64,000 nucleotides of DNA from Palsa-504 sp963789225 (GTDB taxonomy: Bacteria; Actinomycetota; Actinomycetes; Streptosporangiales; Streptosporangiaceae), in assembly GCA_963789225.1 (NCBI GenBank), contig CAWBKD010000021.1, positions 62,001 through 126,000 on the forward strand, written 5' to 3'. The notes below the pieces were generated by a model. It saw only the letters and a list, made by a program, of their open reading frames with translations, did no database searches and had not been told where the DNA came from. Position 1 is the stretch's first letter; each line of letters begins with the position of its first letter. Below are positions 50,536-59,152 of the stretch, piece after piece. The translations under genes were made by a program, and so were the position numbers.

Positions 50536-52172
50536 CCGGACCCATCCACTACCGCGGGCAGCCGGTATCAGAGGGAACCGGCCTGGGGGAGATCTACCTC
50601 GGTGACGCGCCGCCCGGCGCGGACCCCGTGACCTCGGTGACGGAGGACGACGTGCGCGCCGCGTTCGCCGGCGTCGCGCAGGACCGGGCTGACCTCGCGG
50701 CGCGACTCCGCGCCCGCGGCCAGGACGTCCAGGCCGGGATCGTCGACATCGCCGCGCTGATCGCGGGCGACCCGGCGCTGGTCGGCCCAGCGCTCGACGC
50801 GGTGCGGGCCGGCGCGGAAGGGCCCGCAGCGGTATGGGCCGCCGCCGAGACCCAGGCGGCGCTGCTGGCCGCACTGCCCGACCCCGACCTGGCGCAGCGC
50901 GCGGGCGACGTCCGCCAGGTGGCCAGGGCAGTGGCCGATCACCTGCGCGGAGTCATGGCTTCCCCGGCGCCCGCCGGGGCGTTTATCCTCATCGCCAGGG
51001 AAGTCGACCCGGCCGACCTCATCCGGCTGGCCGAGGTGGGTCTGGCCGGCGCGGTGTCGGTCGGCGGCGGAGCCAGCTCCCACGCCGCGATCGTCGCGCG
51101 CGGCCTGGGCCTACCGATGCTGGTTGGCGCCGACCCACGGGTGCTGGACGCCGCGGACGGGCACGAGGCCATCCTCGACGCCGTCGCGGGGGAGCTGATC
51201 GTCGATCCCGCCGGCCCCGAACTCGCCGCGGCCCGCGCCGCCCAGGCCGCCAGAACCGCGTTGGCCGTGTCCGGTTACGACGAGCCCAGCCCCGAGGTCA
51301 AGACGGCCGACGGGGAGCTGGTCACGCTGCTGTGCAACGTCGCCTCGACAGCCGAGACGCGGCTGGGCCTGTCCGGCGGCGCCGCGGGTGTCGGCCTGCT
51401 CCGCACCGAGATCGGCTTCACCGGCGCCTCAGCCTGGCCGTCCGAGGCCGACCACCTCGACCGGCTGACGCCCATCCTCGCGCTGCTCGAGGACCGGCCG
51501 GCGGTGGTCAGGCTGCTCGACTTCTCCGGGGACAAGGTCCCGCCGCTCCTGGCCGGCCGTCCGGTCCAGGAGCAGGGGCTGACCGCGCTCCTCGACGAGC
51601 CGGGGGCCCTCGCCGCTCAGCTCAGGGCCATCGTGCTCGCGGGCCGCAAGACCCGGCTTTCCGTCCTGGTGCCGATGGTCAGGACGCTGGATGAGGTGGC
51701 CAGGGTCCGTGCCGTGCTGGCGGCGGCCTGCGCCGACGCCGGAATCGACCCTCCCGAGCTCGGCATCATGGTGGAGGTGGCGGCCACCGCCGCGGCGGCC
51801 GCCGAGTTCGCCCCCGCGGTCGACTTCTTCTCCATCGGCACCAACGACCTGTCCAGCGAGGTGCTCGGCCTGGATCGCGCCGACCCGGCCACCAGGCCCG
51901 CGCTGGCCGCGGACCCGCGGGTCCTCACCCTGATCGAGCGCGTGGCCGTCGCCGGAGCGGCCGCCGGGGTCAAGGTGTCCGTCTGCGGCGACGCGGCGGC
52001 CGACCCGGTGGTCCTGCCGCTGCTGCTGGGCCTGGGGATCAGGACCTTCAGCGTCGGCGCGGCCCGCGTGCCCCAGGTCGCGCGCTGGATCGCCGATACG
52101 GACACCGGACAGGCCGCGGCTGGCGCCGCACGGGTCCTCGGCACCGCCGTCCCAGGCCAGGTGAACCAGTGA
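50532..52172 (+). CDS. ptsI: PTS enzyme I (PEP-protein phosphotransferase)
   Basis: 546 residues. Phosphohistidine motif GGGASSHAAIVARGLGLP (about 175-192), where the usual Thr before Ser-His is Ser; the C-terminal PEP-binding domain has GVGLLRTEIGF (about 290), LDFSGDKVPPL, LGIMVEVAATAAAA, DFFSIGTNDLS and VSVCGDAAADP. It accepts phosphate from PEP and passes it to HPr. Its location inside a DHA kinase cluster is notable, since enzyme I is normally a single general gene. It may serve this pathway only, though other PTS genes could exist outside the window. Confidence 0.95.
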   Translation: MTGPIHYRGQPVSEGTGLGEIYLGDAPPGADPVTSVTEDDVRAAFAGVAQDRADLAARLRARGQDVQAGIVDIAALIAGDPALVGPALDAVRAGAEGPAAVWAAAETQAALLAALPDPDLAQRAGDVRQVARAVADHLRGVMASPAPAGAFILIAREVDPADLIRLAEVGLAGAVSVGGGASSHAAIVARGLGLPMLVGADPRVLDAADGHEAILDAVAGELIVDPAGPELAAARAAQAARTALAVSGYDEPSPEVKTADGELVTLLCNVASTAETRLGLSGGAAGVGLLRTEIGFTGASAWPSEADHLDRLTPILALLEDRPAVVRLLDFSGDKVPPLLAGRPVQEQGLTALLDEPGALAAQLRAIVLAGRKTRLSVLVPMVRTLDEVARVRAVLAAACADAGIDPPELGIMVEVAATAAAAAEFAPAVDFFSIGTNDLSSEVLGLDRADPATRPALAADPRVLTLIERVAVAGAAAGVKVSVCGDAAADPVVLPLLLGLGIRTFSVGAARVPQVARWIADTDTGQAAAGAARVLGTAVPGQVNQ

Positions 52173-52189
52173 TGGCGTCCCGGCCCCGC

Positions 52190-52975
52190 TCAGCTCAGTG
52201 CGGAGAGCACCACGCCGCCGCGCCCCGCGCCCAGGTCCCGCGACACAGCCCTGGCCGCCTCGCCGACCATGCGGACCAGCTCGTCGCGGGTGCCCGGCGC
52301 GAGCAGGCGGTCGACCGAGCCGACCACGCCGATCGCGCCCGCGACCACGTCGTCCCTGGCCAGGATGGGCGCCGCGATTCCGGCGTCGCCGACGGTCGCC
52401 TCCTGGTCCTCGATCGCGTAGCCGCGCTGGCGGACCTGCGTCAGGGCCCGGTTCAATGCGGCCCTGGTGGTCTTCGTCCGGCCGGTCAGCGGGGCGAGGT
52501 CACCGGCCAGCGCCCGGCTGCGCTGCGCGGCGGGCAGGTTCGCCACGATCGCGTGGCCGAGCGCGCAGGCATGCCACGGAATCGCCGCGCCGACCTCCAG
52601 GATCTGCACGGTGTTGTCCGGCCGGAACACGTGGTGCAGCACGATGACGCGGGAACCGGACAGCGTCGCGACCCAGACCGCCTCGCCCGCCCGATGGGCC
52701 AGATCCTCCGCCCACCGCAGCGACCTGGCGCGCAGCTCCGATCCGTCCAGGTAGGCGTTGCCGAGCTGCAGCACGCCGGGCCCCAGGCTGTACTTGCCGG
52801 TGTCGGGGTCCTGTGCAACGAGGTCGTGTGCCTCCAGGGTGCGCAGCAGCCCGTGCACCGTCGGCTTGGCCAGGCCGACCCGTTCGGCGATCTCGGTGAC
52901 GCCAAGGCGCGGCGTCCCCGATCCCAGGACACCGAGGATCTGGGCCGCGCGTTGCACCGACTGGATCTGCGCCAT
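52190..52975 (-). CDS. IclR-family regulator (GylR-like) of the glycerol/DHA cluster
   Basis: 261 residues. The winged helix is IQSVQRAAQILGVLGSGTPRLGVTEIAERVGLAKPTVHGLLRTLEAHDLV; the C-terminal domain has WVATLSGSRVIVLHHV, and a Cys in HACALGHAIVANLP. In Streptomyces glycerol operons an IclR-type protein, GylR, represses the uptake and kinase genes and is released by glycerol 3-phosphate. It is divergent from dhaM-HPr across a 61-base gap containing an operator-like word also found near the aquaporin promoter. Confidence 0.93.
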   Translation of the reverse strand: MAQIQSVQRAAQILGVLGSGTPRLGVTEIAERVGLAKPTVHGLLRTLEAHDLVAQDPDTGKYSLGPGVLQLGNAYLDGSELRARSLRWAEDLAHRAGEAVWVATLSGSRVIVLHHVFRPDNTVQILEVGAAIPWHACALGHAIVANLPAAQRSRALAGDLAPLTGRTKTTRAALNRALTQVRQRGYAIEDQEATVGDAGIAAPILARDDVVAGAIGVVGSVDRLLAPGTRDELVRMVGEAARAVSRDLGAGRGGVVLSALS

Positions 52976-52982
52976 TATGACC

Positions 52983-53002
52983 TTTCAGCGATACCGAACA
53001 AC
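52983..53002. promoter_or_regulatory. Operator-like word between iclR and dhaM
   Basis: Leftward this reads GTTGTTCGGTATCGCTGAAA, which matches about 12-13 of 20 positions of GTCGTTCGGCAATGTCGAAC at the aquaporin promoter (47954-47973). Confidence 0.4.
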
Positions 53003-53036
53003 ATTCAGGATATGACATGAGCGCCCGGGATACGCG

Positions 53037-53435
53037 ATGACCACAGCCAGTGTCGGGATCGTCCTCGTCTCGCACAGTGCCGAACTGGCCCAGGGCGCGG
53101 CGAACCTCGCCGCGCAGGTCAGCGGCGGCACGGTGACGATCGTCGCGGCGGGCGGGACCGACGACGGCGACCTGGGCACGAGCGCGGCCAAGGTGGAGCA
53201 CGCGCTCCGCCAGGCTGACCGGGGTTCCGGCGTCGTGGTGCTCCCCGACCTGGGCAGCGCGGTGCTCACGGTGCGGGCGGTGCTCGAGGACTACGGCAGC
53301 GCGGGCACCGTACTGCTCGCGGACGCCCCCTTCGTGGAGGGGGCCGTGGCCGCCACGGTCATCGCCGCGGCGGGCGGAGACCTCAAGGCGGTCGCCACCG
53401 CGGCAGAGGAGGCGCGCCATGCCCGCAAGCTGTGA
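53037..53435 (+). CDS. dhaM: DHA kinase phosphotransferase subunit DhaM
   Basis: 132 residues. The phosphoryl-accepting His is in IVLVSHSAELAQG (about 11), the IIA-mannose-like fold follows, including GVVVLPDLGSAVLTVRAVLE. It is the EIIA-like domain only, lacking the HPr and EI domains that are fused in E. coli DhaM; those are encoded as separate genes here. It rephosphorylates the ADP held by DhaL. Confidence 0.94.
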   Translation: MTTASVGIVLVSHSAELAQGAANLAAQVSGGTVTIVAAGGTDDGDLGTSAAKVEHALRQADRGSGVVVLPDLGSAVLTVRAVLEDYGSAGTVLLADAPFVEGAVAATVIAAAGGDLKAVATAAEEARHARKL

Positions 53436-53691
53436 GCAGGAGATCACGCTGACCGGTGACCTGCACGCCCGCCCGGCCGGCGCGCTGGCCGTGGCGGCCG
53501 GGCGGTTTGCCGCAGAAATCAGGGTCACCGTGGGCGGTCGCACCGCCGACGCCAAGAGCGTCCTTTCCGTGATGGGCCTAGGCGCGACCAGCGGGCAGCA
53601 CGTGACCGTATCCGCGGCTGGCCCCGACGCTCGGGAGGCCGTCGCCGCGCTCGTCGCCATCCTCAGCGCGGCGACCAAGGTCGGCGGCTGA
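53419..53691 (+). CDS. ptsH: PTS phosphocarrier protein HPr
   Basis: 90 residues. Active-site His in DLHARPAGALAVAAGRF (about 16), then the C-terminal region AKSVLSVMGLGATSGQHVTVSAAG, where the regulatory Ser46-type position is present in AKSVLSVMGL; no HPr kinase is seen here. The start ATG 53419 has AGGAGG upstream and overlaps dhaM by 17 bases. It carries phosphate from the enzyme I of the same cluster to DhaM. Confidence 0.95.
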   Translation: MPASCEQEITLTGDLHARPAGALAVAAGRFAAEIRVTVGGRTADAKSVLSVMGLGATSGQHVTVSAAGPDAREAVAALVAILSAATKVGG

Positions 53692-53725
53692 CGCTCAGCG
53701 GGACGGTCCCCGGCGCGAGTCGGTG

Positions 53726-54553
53726 ATGATTGACGGCATGGGAACTGCGCCGGGAAACACGCCGCACCTGCCCGAGCCGACGGGTCCAGACCCGGTCGGT
53801 ACCACGTCCCTGTACCTGAAGGACCTCTCCCGTCCCGATCCCTGGGCCGCGGGGGTGGACGCACGGGAGCTGATGGTCTCGCTGTGGTACCCGGCGACGA
53901 CCTCGGACGGGCCGCGAGCCCCGTACATGACGCCCGCGGAGTCGGAACTCCAGCTCACGAGCAGGGATATAAGAGGCGTCCCGCCGGACGTGCTGAGCAC
54001 GACGCGGACCAACGCGGTCAGCGGCGCCACCCCGGCCGGGGGTGAGCGTGCCCTCCCGCTTGTCGTGCTCTCACCCGGCTTTACCAACCCCCGCAGCATC
54101 CTCACCGGGCTGGCCGAGGACCTGGCCAGCCACCGCTACATCGTGGCCGGAATTGACCACACGTACGAGAGCTTCGCCACGAGCTTTCCCGACGGGCGGG
54201 TCACCACCTGCCTGGCCCGTGAGGTGCGCGGGCGGGTCACGGGGTTCTGGGAGAAGGTGCAGGCAGGCCGGGCCGCCGATGTCTCCTTCGTGCTCAACGA
54301 GCTGACCGCTGCCCACCCGCCCTGGCCGGGCGCCGGGCTGATCGACCCGTCCAGGATCGGGATGGCCGGCCACTCCATCGGCGGCGCAGCCGCCATCTCG
54401 GCCATGGTGGCTGACTCCCGCATCCTCGCCGGCATCGGCATGGACGGCATGATTCCCAATCCGATCCCGGACGGCGGCCTGCGGGGTGTACCCCAAGCCC
54501 TGCTGGACGGGCCGTCGCCGCGCTTCCCCGAGGTCACGTTCTGTTCCCCGTAG
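53726..54553 (+). pseudogene. Truncated PAF-acetylhydrolase-like alpha/beta hydrolase
   Basis: About 275 residues. The N-terminal part matches bacterial PAF-AH-like serine esterases: YLKDLSRPDPWA, ELMVSLWYP, PLVVLSPGFTNPRSILTGLAEDLASHRYIVAGIDHTYES, and the nucleophile elbow GMAGHSIGGAAA (Ser near 218). After IGMDGMIPNPIPDGGL the frame leaves the family and ends. The catalytic His and the last 100-odd residues expected of the family are missing, and the end overlaps the response regulator gene. The enzyme is unlikely to be active. ATG 53738 is an alternative start. Confidence 0.65.
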
Positions 54554-55214
54554 TACCGGGGACGACCAGGCCCGACTCGTACGCGGTAACGACCGCCTGC
54601 GTCCGGTCGCGCAACCCGAGCTTGCTCAGCATCCGGCTGACGTGCGTCTTCACCGTCTCCTCCGTGACCACCAGGCGGGCGGCGATCTCCGGATTGGACA
54701 GACCCTCGGCGACCAGCCGCAGGACCTGCGTCTCCCGCGGTGTCAGCGTGCTCAGCGCGGCCGCGGGCGCGCCGTCCGGCCTGGGGCGCAGCCGCGCGAA
54801 CTCGCTGATCAGGCGGCGGGTGACGGCGGGCGCGAGCAGGGCCTCGCCCGCCGCGATGACCCGCACCGCGTCGAACAGCCGCTCGGCGGTGACGTCCTTG
54901 AGCAGGAATCCGCTGGCGCCGGCGCACAGCGCGTCGTAGACGTACTGGTCGAGGTCGAACGTCGTCAGGATGAGGACGCGGGGCCCCGGACCCTCGGCAA
55001 GCTGCCGGGTCGCCTCGATGCCGTCCATCACCGGCATCCGCACGTCCATCAGGACGACGTCGGGGGACAGCTCGCGGGACATCCGCACCGCCTCCGCACC
55101 GTCGCTGGCGGTACCGACGACCGTGAAGTCCGGCTGGGTCTCCAGCAGCGTGGCGAAGCCGGTGCGCACCACGTGGTGATCGTCCGCGACGATGATCCGG
55201 ACCGGACCGGTCAT
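54534..55214 (-). CDS. NarL/LuxR-type response regulator
   Basis: 226 residues. Receiver domain: IIVADDHHVVRTGF, phospho-accepting Asp in VVLMDVRMPVMDGIEATRQL (about 55), then LILTTFDLDQYVYDALCAGASGFLLKDV with the conserved Lys. The output domain is a LuxR HTH (LTPRETQVLRLVAEGLSNPEIAARLVVTEETVKTHVSRMLSKLGLRDR). The adjacent histidine kinase gene is upstream, in the same direction, through an unusual triplicated junction. It probably controls the divergent ABC exporter operon. Confidence 0.95.
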   Translation of the reverse strand: MTGPVRIIVADDHHVVRTGFATLLETQPDFTVVGTASDGAEAVRMSRELSPDVVLMDVRMPVMDGIEATRQLAEGPGPRVLILTTFDLDQYVYDALCAGASGFLLKDVTAERLFDAVRVIAAGEALLAPAVTRRLISEFARLRPRPDGAPAAALSTLTPRETQVLRLVAEGLSNPEIAARLVVTEETVKTHVSRMLSKLGLRDRTQAVVTAYESGLVVPGTTGNRT

Positions 55215-55253
55215 CAGGTCAGCTCCATCAGGTCAGCCCCATCAGGTCAACTC
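55212..55253. repeat. Triple 14-base tandem repeat at the kinase-regulator junction
   Basis: Three consecutive units, CATCAGGTCAGCTC (55212), CATCAGGTCAGCCC (55226) and CATCAGGTCAACTC (55240). On the coding strand each contains TGACCTGATG: the first ends the kinase, the next two form the mini-frames MGLT and MELT, each stop overlapping the next ATG (TGATG), and the last ATG starts the regulator. Confidence 0.85.
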
Positions 55254-56459
55254 CGCCACGGCGGGCAGCGTGGCCTCGATCAGGAAGCCGCCGCCCTGTG
55301 CCACGCCGATGCTCAGCTCGCCGCCCGCCGCGGCCGCACGCTCGCGCATGCCGGTCAGCCCGTGACCGTCCCCACTACCCAAAGGCACCACCGGCGGCCC
55401 GGGTCCGTTGTCCCGGATCCGCAGCCGCAGGTCGGCGTCGGTGAACCGCAGCTCCACGTCGACCGCCGCGCCCGGCGCGTGCCGCCTGGCGTTGGTCAGG
55501 CCCTCCTGGATGATGCGGTACGCGGCCAGCTCCACCCCGGGATCGAGCCGGCCGAGCGGCCCCGACACGATGAGCCTGGTCCCCGCGCCCGAGGTCTGCC
55601 TGGCCTCGTCGAGCAGTTCGTTCAACTGCGACAGGCCGGGCTGGGGCCGCCGGTCATCGCTCAACGCGACCGGATCCGCCGCCTGCGCGTCCTCGCGCAG
55701 CACGCCGAGCAGCCGCCGCATCTCGGTCAGGCCGGCCCGCGCCCGGTCCCCGATCTCCAGCAGCCGCTCCGCGCCCGCGTCGGGCATGCCCGGCGTCGCC
55801 AGCCGGGCCGTCTCGGCCTGCACGGCGATCATCGAGATGTGGTGGGCCACCACGTCGTGCAGTTCCCTGGCGATGCGCGCCCGCTCCCCGCGCGCCGTGT
55901 GCTCCACCAGGCTGTCCGCGATGACCTGGCGGGCGGCGCTGTGCGCGTGGGCCTGGACGCGGGCCTGCCGCGCGATCCCGGCCAGGGCCGCCGCCGGGGC
56001 GAGCGCCGCCAGCAGCACGGCCAGCACGCCTTCCTCGGAGCCGGGGGAGAGGGCTTCGGCCAGCGCCACGATCAGGAACGGCACCGCGAGCACCGGGGCC
56101 ACCAGCTGACCCCGGCCGCCGTCCCGGCCGAACCGGTACAGCACGATGAGCACGGCCGCCAGGCCCGCCACGGTCATGATCCTGTCCACGGTGAGCGACA
56201 GCACGCCGGCCACGCAGACGCAGACGGCGGCCGCCGCAGGCCCGAGGAACGCCAGCGGCACGGTGGTGCACAGGGCGAGGACGGCCGCCGTCAGCACGCC
56301 GGTCACGCTCGGGCCGCCGCGCGCGCCCGCCTCGGTCACGGCCGCCAGCCCCAGCACCACCCCCGCGATGACGGGTGCGTGCCGGGTGCCGAAGACCGCG
56401 GCTACCCGCCTGCCCCGGTCGGTCCAGCCGCCCTGCCAGTCAGCCACGATGCCAGTCAA
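55242..56459 (-). CDS. Sensor histidine kinase (NarX/DesK-like, HisKA_3)
   Basis: 405 residues from TTG 56459, with GGAGGG six bases upstream. About five to six N-terminal helices (GVVLGLAAVTEAGA to VLAVLLAALAPAAALAG), then the HisKA_3 box with the phospho-His in RARIARELHDVVAHHISMIAVQAE (about 196), and the ATPase domain with AAYRIIQEGLTNARRHAPG and LRIRDNGPG, GHGLTGMRERAAAAGG. It senses a membrane or envelope signal and phosphorylates the coupled response regulator. Confidence 0.95.
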   Translation of the reverse strand: MTGIVADWQGGWTDRGRRVAAVFGTRHAPVIAGVVLGLAAVTEAGARGGPSVTGVLTAAVLALCTTVPLAFLGPAAAAVCVCVAGVLSLTVDRIMTVAGLAAVLIVLYRFGRDGGRGQLVAPVLAVPFLIVALAEALSPGSEEGVLAVLLAALAPAAALAGIARQARVQAHAHSAARQVIADSLVEHTARGERARIARELHDVVAHHISMIAVQAETARLATPGMPDAGAERLLEIGDRARAGLTEMRRLLGVLREDAQAADPVALSDDRRPQPGLSQLNELLDEARQTSGAGTRLIVSGPLGRLDPGVELAAYRIIQEGLTNARRHAPGAAVDVELRFTDADLRLRIRDNGPGPPVVPLGSGDGHGLTGMRERAAAAGGELSIGVAQGGGFLIEATLPAVAELT

Positions 56460-56607
56460 CCATCACCCTCCGCTGCCATTGTCTGACCATCCGGCCCCGC
56501 GGCGCGTCACCCGGGGAGGGGATCCCGCCGTCCCCCGCAGGAGGCACGCGAAGACCGCTCCCCGGCGTGACGACGAGACCAGCCCCTGCTCCGTAGCGTG
56601 GCGTGGC

Positions 56608-57540
56608 ATGGAGGCAACTATCGAAGTCAATGGCCTGCGCAAGCGGTTCGGGCCGGTCCTGGCCCTGGGCGGGATGACGTTCACCGTCCAGCCCGGCCAG
56701 GTCACCGGGTTCGTCGGCCCGAACGGGGCGGGCAAGTCCACCACCCTGCGGGTCATCCTCGGCCTGGATGCGCCAGACCAGGGCACCGCGCTGATCGGCG
56801 GCCAGCGGTACCAGGACCTGCGCCGCCCGCTGAGCCACGTCGGGGCGCTGCTGGACGCCGGCGCCCTGCAGCCGAGTCGGTCGGCCCGCAACCACCTGCT
56901 GTGGCTGGCCCACTCCCAGGGCCTCGGGAGCAAGCGGGTCGACGAGGTGATCGGCCAGGCAGGCTTGGAATCGGCCGCCCGGCGGAAGGCCGGCGGTTAC
57001 TCCCTCGGCATGCGGCAGCGGCTGGGCATCGCCGCGGCGATGCTGGGCGACCCGCCAGCGCTGCTGTTCGACGAGCCGTTCAACGGCATGGACCCCGAGG
57101 GGATCGTGTGGATGCGGGGGTACCTCAGATCCCTAGCTAAACAGGGCCGCGCCGTCCTGGTCTCGAGCCACCTGATGAGCGAACTGCAAGACGCCGCTGA
57201 CCACCTGGTCGTGGTCGGCCGCGGGCAGGTCATCGCCGACACGAGCGTGGCGAGCCTGATCGCGTCCGCCTCGGGGGACCGGGTGCAGCTGCGCACCACC
57301 GCACGGACCGAGGCGATGACGGTGCTCGCTCACGCGGGGGCCACCGTCGCCGTCACCGGCCCCGACACCGCGACCGTTTCCGGGCTGGCCGCGGAGAAGA
57401 TCGTTACCCTTCTCACCGCGAAAGCGATCCCGTTCTCCGAGGTGTCGGCCCACCGCGCCACGCTCGAGGAGGCCTACATGGAACTGACCCGCGACGCGGT
57501 CGAGTTCCGCGCCGCCGCCCCCGAGGAGGCCGCGCGATGA
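56608..57540 (+). CDS. ABC exporter ATPase of the sensor-linked operon
   Basis: 310 residues from ATG 56608 (the frame is open upstream without homology). Walker A GPNGAGKST, Q-loop in LSHVGALLDAGALQPSRSARNHLLWLAHSQG, signature YSLGMRQRLGIAAAMLG and Walker B LLFDEPFNGMDPEG. This pattern, with LLDAGALQPSRSARNHL, is that of the ABC-2 exporter ATPases that follow two-component systems in actinomycetes. The gene is divergent from the kinase and overlaps the next gene by ATGA. Confidence 0.94.
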   Translation: MEATIEVNGLRKRFGPVLALGGMTFTVQPGQVTGFVGPNGAGKSTTLRVILGLDAPDQGTALIGGQRYQDLRRPLSHVGALLDAGALQPSRSARNHLLWLAHSQGLGSKRVDEVIGQAGLESAARRKAGGYSLGMRQRLGIAAAMLGDPPALLFDEPFNGMDPEGIVWMRGYLRSLAKQGRAVLVSSHLMSELQDAADHLVVVGRGQVIADTSVASLIASASGDRVQLRTTARTEAMTVLAHAGATVAVTGPDTATVSGLAAEKIVTLLTAKAIPFSEVSAHRATLEEAYMELTRDAVEFRAAAPEEAAR

Positions 57541-59150
57541 GCGCCCCGACCATCACGCCGTACCGCTCGGACGCGCCCCCCGGGCGCGGCGGGTTCGCCC
57601 AGCTGGTCCGCGCCGAATGGACCAAACTCCGCACCGTCCGGGGCTGGATCATCGGCGTGGTCATTGCGGCCCTGGTGACCATGGGGCTCGGGTGGTTCGC
57701 CGGCGTCGGCGGGAGCAGCTCGTGCAGTTCGGGGAACGGCCCCGCCCGCAGCGGCCGGTCCTGCGCGCCTACCTTCACCGAAGGGCCCGGCGGCGAGCCG
57801 GTGACCGACAACTTCTACTTCGTCCGCCAGCCGCTAGCCGGGAACGGCAGCATCACCGTCCGGGTCGCCTCGCTGACCGGCCAGCTCCCGATCATGAACA
57901 ACAACCCGGGCAACCCGAACCAGCAGGAGCAATTCCGCCCCGGGCTCCAGCCGTGGGCCAAGGCCGGCCTCATCATCAAGGACGGCACCACGCAGGGATC
58001 GGCCTACGCGGCCATCATGGTCACCGGGGACCACGGAGTGCGCCTGCAGTCCGACTACACGCAGGACACGCCGGGCCTGCCCGGTGCCGTCTCGGCGGCC
58101 AACCCGCGCTGGCTGCGGCTGACGCGCTCAGGCGACACCATCACGGGCTACGACTCGGCCGACGCCACGCACTGGACGCAGGTCGGCAGCGTGCGGCTGG
58201 CCGGGCTGCCCGGGACGGTCCAAGCCGGGCTGTTCGCCACGTCCCCGATCTACCAGACGCTCACCGAGAACTTCGGCGGGGGGTCCAACGGATCTGAAGA
58301 GCCCAGCACGGCTACCGGGGTCTTCGACCAGGTAGGCCTTTCGGGTTCATGGCCAGCGAGCGCCTGGACCGGAAGCTACGTCGGCAGCGGCAATTACTCG
58401 CCGGGCATCGGCAGCTACCGTCAGTTCCAAGGCCGGTTCACCGTGACCGGGTCCGGCGACATCGCGCCGGTCGTGTCCGGCCCCAGCGGCCCGGGCGGCC
58501 CCGTCATCACGATCGCGAACCTGCTCATCGGGACGTTCGCCGGGCTGATCGCGCTGATCGTCGTCGCGACGCTGTTCATCACGGCCGAGTACCGGCGCGG
58601 CCTGATCCGCACCACGCTGGCCGCCAGCCCGCGCCGGGGCCGCGTCCTGGGAGCCAAGGCCGTCGTGATCGGCTCGGCCAGCTTCGTGACCGGGCTGGTC
58701 GCCGCGGCCGCGGCGGTCTTCGTGGGCGAGGCGATCGCCCGCAGCAGGCAGTTCATCTTCCCGGTGTCCTGGGCGACCGAACTCCGCGTCATCGTCGGCA
58801 CCGCGGCGCTGATCGCCGTCGTCGCCGTCCTGGCCCTCGCGGTGGGCGCGATGGTCCGGCGCAGCGCCGCCGCCGTCACCCTGGTCATCGCGATCGTCGT
58901 GCTGCCCTACTTCCTGGCCATCATCGCGGCCCTGCCGGACAGCGTGGCCGACTGGATCGTGCGCCTCACGCCCGCGGCCGCGTTCGCCGTCCAGCAGGCC
59001 GTGACCGCCTACCCGCAGGTGGAGGCCATCTATTCACCCGCGGGCGGCTATTACCCGCTGCCCCCGTGGGCCGGTCTGCTCGTCCTCGTCGGCTGGGCCG
59101 CGCTCGCCCTGACAGCCGCCATCGCGCTGCTGCGGCGGAGGGACGCGTGA
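57537..59150 (+). CDS. ABC-2 permease with a large extracellular DUF1349/lectin-like domain
   Basis: 537 residues, far longer than the usual 250-300 of this permease type. After the first helix (GWIIGVVIAALVTMGLGWFAGV, about 37-58) comes an extracellular part of about 260 residues with DNFYFVRQPLAGNGSITVRVASLTG, PWAKAGLIIKDG, SAYAAIMVTGDHGVRLQSDYTQDTPG and PRWLRLTRSGDTITGYDSADATHWTQVGSV, the pattern of the DUF1349-type jelly-roll. The remaining helices start near ITIANLLIGTFAGLIALIVVATLFITAEYRRGLI and end with RRRDA. The domain may bind a sugar or carry a substrate at the surface. Confidence 0.9.
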   Translation: MSAPTITPYRSDAPPGRGGFAQLVRAEWTKLRTVRGWIIGVVIAALVTMGLGWFAGVGGSSSCSSGNGPARSGRSCAPTFTEGPGGEPVTDNFYFVRQPLAGNGSITVRVASLTGQLPIMNNNPGNPNQQEQFRPGLQPWAKAGLIIKDGTTQGSAYAAIMVTGDHGVRLQSDYTQDTPGLPGAVSAANPRWLRLTRSGDTITGYDSADATHWTQVGSVRLAGLPGTVQAGLFATSPIYQTLTENFGGGSNGSEEPSTATGVFDQVGLSGSWPASAWTGSYVGSGNYSPGIGSYRQFQGRFTVTGSGDIAPVVSGPSGPGGPVITIANLLIGTFAGLIALIVVATLFITAEYRRGLIRTTLAASPRRGRVLGAKAVVIGSASFVTGLVAAAAAVFVGEAIARSRQFIFPVSWATELRVIVGTAALIAVVAVLALAVGAMVRRSAAAVTLVIAIVVLPYFLAIIAALPDSVADWIVRLTPAAAFAVQQAVTAYPQVEAIYSPAGGYYPLPPWAGLLVLVGWAALALTAAIALLRRRDA

Positions 59151-59152
59151 GG

